Shown piece after piece: positions 8,137 through 17,078 of a stretch of DNA of 64,000 nt. The first letter of the stretch is position 1. Each line of letters opens with the position of its first letter. Source of the DNA: Stutzerimonas stutzeri (GTDB lineage Bacteria; Pseudomonadota; Gammaproteobacteria; Pseudomonadales; Pseudomonadaceae); NCBI RefSeq assembly GCF_015291885.1, contig NZ_CP036186.1, forward strand, positions 62,001 to 126,000. Direction: 5' to 3'. The position numbers and the translations under genes were made by a program. A model generated the notes under the pieces. The model was not told where the DNA came from. It saw only the letters and a program-made list of their open reading frames with translations, and ran no database searches.

Positions 8137-11115
8137 ATGGCCGGCCCGCCGATGAGTAATGCCGGCATCTCGACCCCCCACCGGATCTTCGCCCTTGGCA
8201 GCCTGCTACTGGTGCTGCTGTTTGGCGGTCTGGCCTTCAATGATTTTCGCGCCCGCGACGCGGCTTGGCATCTGGAAATCGAAAACCATGGTGAGCTGCA
8301 GAGCATGGCGCTGCAGAGTGCGCAGGTAAGTCAGCGTCGACAGGCCGATATGGTCGCCGCAGCCTTGGCCGGAAATGCCGAACTCCTGCGCCATTTTCGT
8401 CAGATCGATACTGCCCTGCGCGATGGACTGACGCTGGACGATCCGCAAGTCCAATTGCTGCGCCAGCGGCTGCGCACGACGCTGACACCGGCCTGGAGCG
8501 CCATGCAGCGCCACCAGGCCCTGCAGCTGCAGGTTTTCTGGGGCGAAGCCGGAATTGCTCTGCTGCGCATGCAGCAACCGGAACGTTTCGGCGATGCTGC
8601 CGCAACGCAGCGGCCGTTGCTGCAGCGTGTGCTCGACGAGGGTGTCGGGCAGTTCGGCATGGAGGTCGACGACCGGGGCGTCAGCAGTCGCGCCATCATT
8701 GCGCTGCGGGCAGCAGATGATCCTTCCAGCGACGTCATTGGCGCCCTGGAGGTTGGCTATAACGTGCTTCCGGAGTTGCCTGATCTCAGCGATCAACTCG
8801 CCGCTGGGTTGGCCTTGATCGTCAATCGCGATGCCGTGCATGCCGCTCAGCGTACGCCGCCCAGTGGCGTCCAGATGAGCGGTGACGGGCGCTGGCTGCT
8901 GATCGGCCACTCGGCGACGCAGATCCTGCACTGGTCACAGACGGGCATGCTGCCGGAGCCGGAAAGCGGCCCGGCCTCGCGCTTGCTCAGCGCTGACGGG
9001 CGCACTTACATGCTCAACCAGATTCCGCTTCACGGTGAGCGTCAGGCCGCGCCATCGCGGCCACTGCTGGCGGCGGCGCTGGTCTGGCGTGATATCAGCG
9101 CCATGCAGCGTGAACATCAGCAGGCCGAGCGTCGGCTGTTGATCAAATGGGGCCTGGCCTGGCTGGTCGTCGAAGCGCTGTTGCTAATGCTGGCGTTCCT
9201 GCTGCAGCGACGGGCCAGCGTGCAGCAGCAGTATCAGTTCGCTCAACAGCAGCAAGGCCGTCGGCGCCAGCGGCTGTTGGATCGGGCGCAGAAGATTGCC
9301 AGCCTGCTGCCAGGCGTGGTGTTTCAGCTCAAGCGCTTCCCCAGTGGTCGCTACGCCTTCCTATACGCCAGCGAAGGTGCGCGGGAGCTATACGGCATCG
9401 ACCCGCAGCGGTTGCTCGAGGATGCGCCCCAAGCGCTGGCTCATGTTCATCCCGATGACCTGCCTCGCCTGAAGGTCACATTGCTGCGCTTGGCAGCCGA
9501 CCCGGGAACCGGCGCGGTCGAATTTCGCATTCAGCATCCGCAGCGCGGCCTCCTCTGGGCCGAAGGCCGTGCGACGGCCGAACGGCTGCCCGACGGAACG
9601 GTGCTGTGGCATGGCTTCGTCACCGAAATCACGGAGCTGATGGAGGCAACCCGTGCGCTGCAGAAGAGCGAGAGCCGCTTCCGCGCCATGGTTGGCAACC
9701 TGCCGGGCGTGGTCTACCGCTGTCGCAACGATGGTCGCCGGCGCATGAGCTACCTCAGCGACGGCATCGAACGCCTGACCGGCTACCCGGCCAGCGATTT
9801 CGTCGGCGACCGCGTGCGCAGCTTCGCCAGCCTGATCCACGCCGACGACTTGCCGCTGGCCCGACAACATCCCGAGCAGGATACGTTCGAGAGTATCTAC
9901 CGGCTCACCAACGCCGAGGGCCGCACCGTGTATGTGCGCGAGAAAGCCCGCGTGCTGCACGAGCGCGACGACCCGGTCGGCTGGTGCGACGGCTTCATCT
10001 GGGACGTCACCGACCAGGCATTGGCCAAGGAGGAGATGCTGCAGCGCGAGCGTTACCTGAGCATGCTGATCGACAACGTGATCGACGCCATCATCATCAT
10101 CGACGCGCGCGGTGTCATCGAGACCTTCAACCACGCCGCCGAGCAGATTTTCGGCTACAGCAGCGAGGAAATGATCGGTCGCAACCTGTCGATGCTCATG
10201 CCCGAACCCGACCGCGGGGCCCATGACGGCTATCTCGAGGCCTACGATCGCCGCGGCGTTTCCCACGCACTGGAACAGAACCGCGAGCTCACCGCCCTGC
10301 GCCGCACCGGCGAAACCTTCACCATCGAGCTGCGGGTTTCGCAGATCAGCCACCACGGCGAGCGCAAGTTCATCGGGCTGGTGCGCGACATCACCGAGCG
10401 CAAACGCATCGAGCGGATGAAAAGCGAGCTGGTGTCCATCGTCAGTCATGAGCTGCGCACGCCATTGACCTCGATTTCCGGCGCGCTCGGTCTGATCGTC
10501 GGTGGCGCCTTGGGCGAGCCATCGCCCGCCATGCTGCAGATGCTGAGCATCGCCCATCAGAACAGCCAGCGCCTGGGCCGTTTGGTGGACGACCTGCTGG
10601 ATATGGACAAGCTCGTCGCCGGCAAGATGACGCTCGAGCTGCGCGAGCATTCGGTGGCATCACAGCTGCAGCTGGCTATGGGGGCCAATCATGCGTATGC
10701 GGCCACGCTCGGCGTGTACTTGGAGCTGCTGCCAATGCCCGAGCTGCAGCTGATAGCAGACGACGACCGGTTACAGCAGGTACTGGCCAATCTCATCTCC
10801 AATGCGGTCAAATTCTCGCCTGAAGGCGGCACCGTCTCGCTCGGCGCGCAATGCCGCGGCGACTGGGTGCGGATCAGCGTGCGTGATCAGGGCCCGGGCA
10901 TCGCGCCCGAATTCCACACACGGATATTCCAGAAGTTTTCCCAGGCCGACTCGTCTGATACGCGGCAGAAAGGCGGTACCGGGCTAGGCCTGGCCATCAG
11001 CAAGGAGCTGATCGAACACATGCATGGCCACATCGGCTTCGATTCCGAACCCGGCCATGGCGCCTGTTTCTGGTGTGAGCTACCGCTCGCGTCGGCGGCC
11101 AGCGAACAACCCTGA
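8137..11115 (+). CDS. Membrane sensor histidine kinase with Cache-like periplasmic domain and three PAS domains
   Basis: About 992 residues. Transmembrane helix near 17-34, a periplasmic region (35-335) resembling a double Cache sensor, a second helix near 336-358, then PAS domains at roughly 385-490, 508-625 and 640-755. A HisKA domain follows with phospho-acceptor His771 in IVSHELRTPLTS, and a HATPase domain ends the protein (DQGPGIAP, GGTGLGLAISKELIE). There is no attached receiver, so the receiver gene 48 bp downstream is the obvious partner. The ATG at 8152 is an alternative start; neither has a strong ribosome binding site. It is the first gene of a rightward block reaching 23.1 kb and closely resembles the kinase at 11627 in its C-terminal half. 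Signal unknown. Confidence 0.85.
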   Translation: MAGPPMSNAGISTPHRIFALGSLLLVLLFGGLAFNDFRARDAAWHLEIENHGELQSMALQSAQVSQRRQADMVAAALAGNAELLRHFRQIDTALRDGLTLDDPQVQLLRQRLRTTLTPAWSAMQRHQALQLQVFWGEAGIALLRMQQPERFGDAAATQRPLLQRVLDEGVGQFGMEVDDRGVSSRAIIALRAADDPSSDVIGALEVGYNVLPELPDLSDQLAAGLALIVNRDAVHAAQRTPPSGVQMSGDGRWLLIGHSATQILHWSQTGMLPEPESGPASRLLSADGRTYMLNQIPLHGERQAAPSRPLLAAALVWRDISAMQREHQQAERRLLIKWGLAWLVVEALLLMLAFLLQRRASVQQQYQFAQQQQGRRRQRLLDRAQKIASLLPGVVFQLKRFPSGRYAFLYASEGARELYGIDPQRLLEDAPQALAHVHPDDLPRLKVTLLRLAADPGTGAVEFRIQHPQRGLLWAEGRATAERLPDGTVLWHGFVTEITELMEATRALQKSESRFRAMVGNLPGVVYRCRNDGRRRMSYLSDGIERLTGYPASDFVGDRVRSFASLIHADDLPLARQHPEQDTFESIYRLTNAEGRTVYVREKARVLHERDDPVGWCDGFIWDVTDQALAKEEMLQRERYLSMLIDNVIDAIIIIDARGVIETFNHAAEQIFGYSSEEMIGRNLSMLMPEPDRGAHDGYLEAYDRRGVSHALEQNRELTALRRTGETFTIELRVSQISHHGERKFIGLVRDITERKRIERMKSELVSIVSHELRTPLTSISGALGLIVGGALGEPSPAMLQMLSIAHQNSQRLGRLVDDLLDMDKLVAGKMTLELREHSVASQLQLAMGANHAYAATLGVYLELLPMPELQLIADDDRLQQVLANLISNAVKFSPEGGTVSLGAQCRGDWVRISVRDQGPGIAPEFHTRIFQKFSQADSSDTRQKGGTGLGLAISKELIEHMHGHIGFDSEPGHGACFWCELPLASAASEQP

Positions 11116-11163
11116 TGCTTCCGTTGTTGCGGACGCGCATGCAAACCGACCCACGGAGACACA

Positions 11164-11550
11164 ATGGCCGAGCTCAGGCGCATCCTTCACGTTGAAGACG
11201 ACCCATCGATTCAGGCGGTGACCAAACTCGCCCTGGAAGCTATTGGCGGTTACCAGGTGCTGTCCTGCTCCTCCGGCGCACAGGCGCTGGAAGAGGTCGA
11301 AGCCTTCGCCCCCGATTTCATCCTGCTGGACGTGATGATGCCGGGTATGGACGGCCCGCAGACGCTGCTCAAGCTGCGCGAGCGAATCGACCTGGAGCGG
11401 ATTCCGGTAACATTCATGACGGCCAAGGTTCAGCCGGGCGAGATCGAGCACCTGCGCAAGCTCGGCGCGCGCGACGTGATTGTCAAACCTTTCGACCCGA
11501 TGCAGCTGGCCGGGCAGATTCGCAGCATTTGGCTGACTGGCCGATACTAA
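11164..11550 (+). CDS. Single-domain response regulator (receiver only)
   Basis: 128 residues, entirely a CheY-like receiver: acidic pocket Glu11-Asp12-Asp13 (LHVEDDPS), phospho-acceptor Asp56 (ILLDVMMPGMDG), Thr86 (FMTAK) and Lys108 (VIVKPFDP). No output domain, so it must act by protein contact or by passing phosphate on, perhaps to the Hpt domain of the protein at 14417. GGAG lies 7 nt before the ATG. It follows the first kinase and is a close relative of the receiver at 14035, which follows the second kinase. Confidence 0.92.
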   Translation: MAELRRILHVEDDPSIQAVTKLALEAIGGYQVLSCSSGAQALEEVEAFAPDFILLDVMMPGMDGPQTLLKLRERIDLERIPVTFMTAKVQPGEIEHLRKLGARDVIVKPFDPMQLAGQIRSIWLTGRY

Positions 11551-11626
11551 GGCCCTGAGCACATCCGCCGGGACGCGACACGCTGTCCGCTCGTGCGCCA
11601 CTCACCGAACCAGCAAGGCACCGACG

Positions 11627-14038
11627 ATGGAGTCACCGCAAGCAATCCCGGCGCCGATGCCATCCGCCGCGCAGCCACGCGAACTCTCGCGCCTGGCGGC
11701 CCTGCTGCGTTACGAAATCCTCGATACGCCCGAAGAAAGCGCCTTCGACGACTTCACCGCGCTGGCCGCGCAGATGTGCGACACCCCGATTGCACTGATC
11801 TCGCTGGTCGATGACCGCCGCCAGTGGTTCAAGAGCCGGGTCGGCCTGGACGTCAGCGAAACCCCGCGTGACATCTCTTTCTGCACCTACACCATCACCG
11901 GCGAGCAGATCTTCGAGGTACCCGACGCGCTGCAGGATCCGCGCTTTCGCGACAACCCGCTGGTGCAGGGCGATCCGCACATCCGCTTCTACGCCGGTAC
12001 GCCGCTGACCTCGCCGGACGGCCACAACCTCGGCACGCTGTGCGTCATCGACCGCAAGCCGCGGCGGCTGAGCAGCGAACAGCGGGAAACCCTAGAACGC
12101 CTGGGCCGCCAGGTGATCCGCCTGTTCGAGCAGCACCTGCTGGCGCACCGGCATGCCGAGCAGGCGGCATTGCAGCAGGCGATCCTCGACAGCGCCTCCA
12201 GCGCCGTGCTGATCACCCGCCCGGACGGCATCGTCACCAGCGTCAACCCGACCGCCGAACGCCTGCTCGGCTACAGCGAGCAGGCGCTGGCCGGCCACCC
12301 GCTGACCACTGCCCTCTTTCGCCACGAAGCGCTGGAGCGGCGCGCCAAGCTGCTCTCCAGCGAACTCGAGATGCCGGTGGAAGCGGGATTCGCAGTGCTC
12401 ACCGCGCCGCTGCACCTTGGCCGCCGGGAGATGTCCGAGTGGCGCCTGCGCCACCAGAGCGGCAGCGAAGTGCCGGTGCTGCTGGGCGTCACCGCCATCC
12501 ACGATGAACAGGAACAGCTGCGTGGCTACCTGATCAACGCCTACGACCTGGCCTACCAGGAACAACTGCAGCTGCGCCTGCAGCAGATCGCCGCGCAGGT
12601 GCCGGGCATGCTTTTCCAGTTTCACTGGCGTGGCAACGGCAGCTCCTGCTTTCCCTACGTCAGCGAAGGGGTCGAGCAGATCTACGGCCTCAGCCCGGGG
12701 CAGCTGGCCAGCAGCTTCGCGCCCATCGTCGGGCGCGTGCACGCACTCGATCGCAGCACCCTGCTGAGCAGCATCCGCAAGGCCGCCGCCGAGCTCACGC
12801 CGTGGCACAGCGAGCACCGCGTCGACCACCCACGCAAGGGCCTGATCTGGGTCGAGGCGCGCGCCACACCGCTGCGCCAGGTCGATGGCTCGGTGCTCTG
12901 GCACGGTTTCGTCACCGACATCACCGCACGCAAGGCCGAGCAGCTGGACCTGGACAAGCAGCAGGAAATGAACCGGCGTCTGCTCGAAGCGTTGAGCGAG
13001 GCGGTGATCGCCTGCGACGCCGAGGGCAATCTGACCCTGTTCAACGAGAAGGCCAAGCAATGGCACGGCGCCGATGCCGCGCCGGTGTCACCGGACGAAT
13101 GGGCCAGCCATTACCAGCTGTACCGGGCCGATGGCGTCACGCCGCTGCAGCCGGAAGAGATCCCGCTGCGCCGCGCCCTTGGCGGCGAACACGTGATCGA
13201 TCACGAGATGGTCCTGCTCAGCCAGGGCACGCCGCGCCATGTGCTGTCCAACGCCGATCCGCTGTACACCTCCGATGGCCAGCTGCTGGGCGCTGTCGCC
13301 GTGCTGCACGACATCACCGAGCGCAAGCGCATCGAGCGTCTGCAGCGCGAATTCATCTCCACGGTCAGCCACGAGCTGCGCACGCCGCTGACCTCCATCA
13401 CCGGCGCGCTGGCGCTGGTCTGCTCCAATGTCATGGGCGAGGTTCCCGGGCAGATGCGCGAGCTGCTGGACATCGCCCAGCAGAACAGCCAGCGCCTCGG
13501 GGCACTGATCGACGACCTGCTGGACATGGACAAGCTGCACGCCGGCAAGATGCGCTTCGACCTGCTCGAGCAGCCGCTACTGCCGCAGCTGGAGCTGGCC
13601 CTGCGCAGCAATGGCAGCTACGCCGAACGCCATGGCGTGCAGCTGCGCCTGGGCGACTGCCCGGCGGTGCAGGTGGAAATCGACGCCATGCGCCTGCAGC
13701 AGGTGCTGAGCAACCTGCTGTCGAACGCCGCGAAGTTTTCGCCGCCTGGCGAGCAGGTCGAACTGTCGGCCCGCATGCGTGACGGCCATGTGCGGGTCAG
13801 CGTCCGAGACCGGGGCCCAGGGATTTCCGACGAATTCCGTGAACGGGTATTCCAGAAGTTCGCCCAGGCCGATTCGTCCGACAGCCGCCAGCAGGGCGGC
13901 ACCGGCCTCGGTCTGGCGATCAGCAAGGAGCTGATCGAGCACATGGGCGGACAGATCGGCTTCGAATCCGCACCCGGCCAGGGCGCCTGCTTCTGGTTCG
14001 AGCTGCCCGTCCGGGGCGAGACCAAGGAGAGTTCGTGA
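11627..14038 (+). CDS. Cytosolic GAF-PAS sensor histidine kinase
   Basis: 803 residues without a membrane segment. A GAF domain (about 25-170; VDDRRQWFKSRVGLDVSETP is typical of this GAF subgroup) is followed by PAS regions at roughly 175-305, 315-435 and 445-565. HisKA carries His582 in VSHELRTPLTSITG, and the HATPase domain has RDRGPGIS and GGTGLGLAISKELIE. The kinase core is strikingly similar to that of the kinase at 8137 (shared LDMDKL..GKM, DSSD.RQ.GGTGLGLAISKEL), pointing to duplication of a kinase-receiver pair with replacement of the sensory half. AAGG precedes the ATG by 8 nt. The stop overlaps the next start by four bases. Confidence 0.88.
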   Translation: MESPQAIPAPMPSAAQPRELSRLAALLRYEILDTPEESAFDDFTALAAQMCDTPIALISLVDDRRQWFKSRVGLDVSETPRDISFCTYTITGEQIFEVPDALQDPRFRDNPLVQGDPHIRFYAGTPLTSPDGHNLGTLCVIDRKPRRLSSEQRETLERLGRQVIRLFEQHLLAHRHAEQAALQQAILDSASSAVLITRPDGIVTSVNPTAERLLGYSEQALAGHPLTTALFRHEALERRAKLLSSELEMPVEAGFAVLTAPLHLGRREMSEWRLRHQSGSEVPVLLGVTAIHDEQEQLRGYLINAYDLAYQEQLQLRLQQIAAQVPGMLFQFHWRGNGSSCFPYVSEGVEQIYGLSPGQLASSFAPIVGRVHALDRSTLLSSIRKAAAELTPWHSEHRVDHPRKGLIWVEARATPLRQVDGSVLWHGFVTDITARKAEQLDLDKQQEMNRRLLEALSEAVIACDAEGNLTLFNEKAKQWHGADAAPVSPDEWASHYQLYRADGVTPLQPEEIPLRRALGGEHVIDHEMVLLSQGTPRHVLSNADPLYTSDGQLLGAVAVLHDITERKRIERLQREFISTVSHELRTPLTSITGALALVCSNVMGEVPGQMRELLDIAQQNSQRLGALIDDLLDMDKLHAGKMRFDLLEQPLLPQLELALRSNGSYAERHGVQLRLGDCPAVQVEIDAMRLQQVLSNLLSNAAKFSPPGEQVELSARMRDGHVRVSVRDRGPGISDEFRERVFQKFAQADSSDSRQQGGTGLGLAISKELIEHMGGQIGFESAPGQGACFWFELPVRGETKESS

Positions 14039-14424
14039 ACAGACAGCTCAAGCGCATCCTGCACGTCGAGGACGTTCCTTCCATTCAGGTGGTGACGCGC
14101 ATCGCCCTGGAAAAGATCGGCGGCTTCGAGGTGCTCAGCTGTCCGTCCGGCCAGGCGGCCCTGGACCAGGTTCAGGCCTTCGCCCCCGACCTGATCCTGC
14201 TCGATGTGATGCTGCCGCAGATGGATGGCATCGAGCTGGTCCGCCAACTCGGCGATCTGGTGGACCTGCAGCAGATTCCGGTGGTCTTTCTCACCGGCCA
14301 TCTGCAGCCCGAGCGGCTGCAGGAGCTGCGCCAGCTCGGTGTGCGCCAGGTGTTGAACAAACCCTTCGACCCCCTGCAGCTGGCCTCCCAGCTGCAGCAG
14401 GTGTGGGAGGCCGAGCATGGATGA
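14035..14424 (+). CDS. Single-domain response regulator (receiver only), second copy
   Basis: 129 residues, CheY-like receiver with GTG start overlapping the kinase stop (GTGA), so translation is probably coupled. The motifs LHVEDVPSIQVVTRIALEKIGG and ILLDVMLPQMDG match the receiver at 11164 almost position by position. The acidic pocket reads Glu-Asp-Val, so one of the usual two aspartates is replaced by Val; the phospho-acceptor Asp and the LNKPFDP Lys are present. It overlaps the next gene by eight bases, tying kinase, receiver and Hpt-GGDEF protein into one translational unit. Confidence 0.9.
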   Translation: MNRQLKRILHVEDVPSIQVVTRIALEKIGGFEVLSCPSGQAALDQVQAFAPDLILLDVMLPQMDGIELVRQLGDLVDLQQIPVVFLTGHLQPERLQELRQLGVRQVLNKPFDPLQLASQLQQVWEAEHG

Positions 14425-16057
14425 GCGTGCCCGCCTGGCGCTGCAGGAACAGCTCACCCAGCTTGAGCAGCAGTTTGGCGAACGCCTGCAGGCGGACCTG
14501 GCAGAACTGGCAACGCTCGCCCGTGACCTGCAGCAGACCCGCGCCACCGGCAGCCGCCGCCAGCTGATGCTGAGCGTGCGCGAGCGACTCCATCGCCTGG
14601 CGGGCGCGGCCGGGACCTTCGGTTTCGCCAGCCTCGGGGACAACGCCCGGCAGCTCGAACAGCGCGCCGATCGCTGGCTGGACTCGGCCAAGCCCGGCAG
14701 CCGCGCCGCCGATGCCTTCGCCGCCGCCCTGCTGCAACTGGCCAGCGAGACACCCGGGCAGGAGCGCGAAGGCGCAGCGGCGCTGCCGGTGCACCACGAA
14801 GAGCCGGCGCCGGGCTGCCGCATCTACCTGATGAAGCGCGACCCGATCGCCGCCACCAGCATGGCGGTGACCCTGCGCAACTTCGGCTACATGGTCAGCC
14901 AGTGGCATGATTTCGCCGCGCTCGAGCAGGCCCTGGCCAACGAGCTGCCCGATGCGCTGATCGTCGGCATCGAGCATGAAAGCGAGTTCGATGCACTGGC
15001 CGCGCTGCAGCAGAGCCTGGAGCAGCCCCTGCCGCTGCTGGTGATCCACGATCGCAACGACTTCACCAGCCAGCTGGCCGCGGTGCGCGCCGGTGCCCAG
15101 GGCTTCTTCGTCCGCCCGCTGGACATCACCCAGCTGGAAAACAGCCTGGAGCGCTGCCTCGACCGCCAGCAGGGCGAGCCCTTCCGTGTGCTGATCGTCG
15201 ACGACGACGCCGAGCTGGCGGCGCGCTACAGCCTGGTGCTGCGCAACGCGCAGATGCAGGTGCAGACCCTCACCGAACCGACCCGCGTGCTGGACGCCAT
15301 GCGCAGCTTCAACCCCGAGGTCGTGCTGCTGGACGTCAACATGCCGGAATGCTCGGGCCCGGAGCTCGCGCAGATGATCCGCCTGCATGACGAGTGGCTG
15401 TGGGTGACGATCATCTACCTGTCGGCGGAAACCGACACCCACCGGCAGATGGCCGCCCTGCTCAAGGCCGGCGACGATTTCATCACCAAGCCGATCAGCG
15501 ACAGCGCGCTGGTGGCCGGTGTCTATTCGCATGCCCAGCGTGCCCGCTCGCTGAGCACCGCGCTGGCCCGCGACAGCCTGACCGGCCTGCTCAAGCACGC
15601 CGACATCAAGGAACAGCTGGCACTGGAGGTGCAGCGCAGCAGCCGCAGCGGCAAACCGGCAAGCGTGGTGATGCTCGACCTCGACCATTTCAAGCAGGTC
15701 AACGACACCTATGGGCACGCCGCCGGCGACAACGTGATCCGCGCCCTGGCCAACCTGCTGCGCCAGCGCCTGCGTCGCATCGATAGCCTCGGCCGCTACG
15801 GCGGCGAGGAGTTCGTCGCGGTACTGCCGGAATGCAGCGCGCTGCAGGCCAGGCGCATCTTCGACGAGATCCGCGTGCGCTTCGCCGCCCTGACGTTCAA
15901 TGCGGGCGACCATCAGGAATTTCGCGTCACCTTCAGCGCCGGCATCTGCGAAACCGATGAGCACAGCGCCGCCAGCGTCCTGCTGGAGCGCGCCGACCAG
16001 GCGCTGTACCTGGCCAAGCACCAGGGCCGTAATCAGGTGCAGGTCGCCGAGCGCTGA
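14417..16057 (+). CDS. Hpt-REC-REC-GGDEF diguanylate cyclase (PleD-like output with phosphotransfer domain)
   Basis: 546 residues in four modules. Residues 1-110 form an Hpt domain with His59 in LHRLAGAAGTFG. A first receiver (about 135-250) is degenerate: the phospho-acceptor position reads LIVGIE, with Gly in place of Asp. A second receiver (about 256-370) has LIVDDD and Asp306 in VVLLDVNMPE. The GGDEF domain ends the protein with GGEEF at 462-466 and RRID as a plausible inhibitory site five residues before. The layout suggests that phosphate from the neighbouring kinases and free receivers reaches Asp306 or His59 and tunes c-di-GMP synthesis. It may supply c-di-GMP to the polysaccharide genes at the end of the block; that link is inferred. 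Confidence 0.9.
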   Translation: MDERARLALQEQLTQLEQQFGERLQADLAELATLARDLQQTRATGSRRQLMLSVRERLHRLAGAAGTFGFASLGDNARQLEQRADRWLDSAKPGSRAADAFAAALLQLASETPGQEREGAAALPVHHEEPAPGCRIYLMKRDPIAATSMAVTLRNFGYMVSQWHDFAALEQALANELPDALIVGIEHESEFDALAALQQSLEQPLPLLVIHDRNDFTSQLAAVRAGAQGFFVRPLDITQLENSLERCLDRQQGEPFRVLIVDDDAELAARYSLVLRNAQMQVQTLTEPTRVLDAMRSFNPEVVLLDVNMPECSGPELAQMIRLHDEWLWVTIIYLSAETDTHRQMAALLKAGDDFITKPISDSALVAGVYSHAQRARSLSTALARDSLTGLLKHADIKEQLALEVQRSSRSGKPASVVMLDLDHFKQVNDTYGHAAGDNVIRALANLLRQRLRRIDSLGRYGGEEFVAVLPECSALQARRIFDEIRVRFAALTFNAGDHQEFRVTFSAGICETDEHSAASVLLERADQALYLAKHQGRNQVQVAER

Positions 16058-16121
16058 GGGCGCTACCGTTCGTCGCGAACCGCTCCGCGTCTGTGGGGTC
16101 TGACTATATTCGGGAGTCCCG

Positions 16122-17078
16122 GTGTTTCCGCTATCGCGCGGCGGCCAGGGTTCCATGCAGTCTCCCCCGCGGAAGGAGTCCGGTTTGCCCGCAAGACTCG
16201 CGATCGGTTGGCATTCAATCGCATTTCTGGCTGCGTTCGCGCTGCTCGCCGCCCTTGGCTGGCAGGGCAAGCGAACCCAGGAAACGCTGCTGCAGACCAA
16301 TCGGGCCGTCAGCCATAGCCTGGAGGTCATCACCTCGGTCCAGGCCATCCTCTCCTCCCTGCAGGACATCGAAACCGGCTCGCGCGGTTTCATCCTGACC
16401 GGCGATGCCAGCTACCTCGAACCCTACGAGCGCGGCCTGAATCAGCTGGAGGGCTATCGGCGTAGCCTGGAACAACTGGTCGAAGGCCGCAGCTATCCCG
16501 ACCAGCGCTGGTTCCGCACGCTGGATGCAACCATTGCCGAACGCCTGCAGGTGGCTGCCGGCAATGTCCAGGCGCGCCGCGACGCCGGCCTGCAGGCGGC
16601 CGCCGAGCGCTTGCGCGGCGCCGGCGGCAACCTGCTGATGGATCGCCTGCGGGCGCTGCTCAACGCAGTGGAACAACAGGAGCGGCGCGAGCTGAAAGCA
16701 GCCAGCAGCGCCGTTGCCCAGACGACCGAGCGTGCCCAGCGTCTGGCCCTCATCGGCAGCCTGGTGGTGGTCGCGCTGCTTCTCATCGCCTTCTGGGCGG
16801 TACACCGTAATCTGCGCATCCGCCAGCAGCTGGCCGGCGCGGCGCAGGCAGGCGAGGCTCGGCTCGGAGCGCTGCTGCAGGCCATTCCGGATTACCTCTA
16901 TGCGGTGGACCACCGACAGCAGGTATCCAGCCTGGCCGCGGGAACGGCTCGCCGGCGCCCCAGCCCGCGGCCATCGAACCCCTGCTGCACGACCTGCTCC
17001 AGCAGCACGAAGACAGCGGTCTGCGGCAGAACACCTGGTGCGAGGTGCAGACCCGGCGCACTTTCGAGGTTCGCCTGA
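16122..17078 (+). pseudogene. CHASE3 sensor kinase, N-terminal part of a gene split by a frameshift
   Basis: This frame encodes a transmembrane helix (HSIAFLAAFALLAALGW), a CHASE3 periplasmic domain (SVQAILSSLQDIETGSRGFI, GLNQLEGYRRSLEQL), a second helix (LALIGSLVVVALLLIAFWAV) and the first strand of a PAS domain (AIPDYLYAVD). After about 16935 it turns into arginine- and serine-rich nonsense and stops at 17078. The continuation lies in another frame and is open from at least 16922. The junction must fall between about 16911 and 16950 and equals a one-base loss (or two-base gain). Start: GTG at 16122 has GGGAG five bases upstream; ATG at 16155 is possible. It is either a real disruption or a sequence error. 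Confidence 0.75.

Noticed and set aside
14291..16393. 700-codon open frame antisense to the Hpt-REC-REC-GGDEF gene
   Set aside because: A shadow of a high-GC gene; the sense strand carries clear Hpt, receiver and GGDEF motifs.
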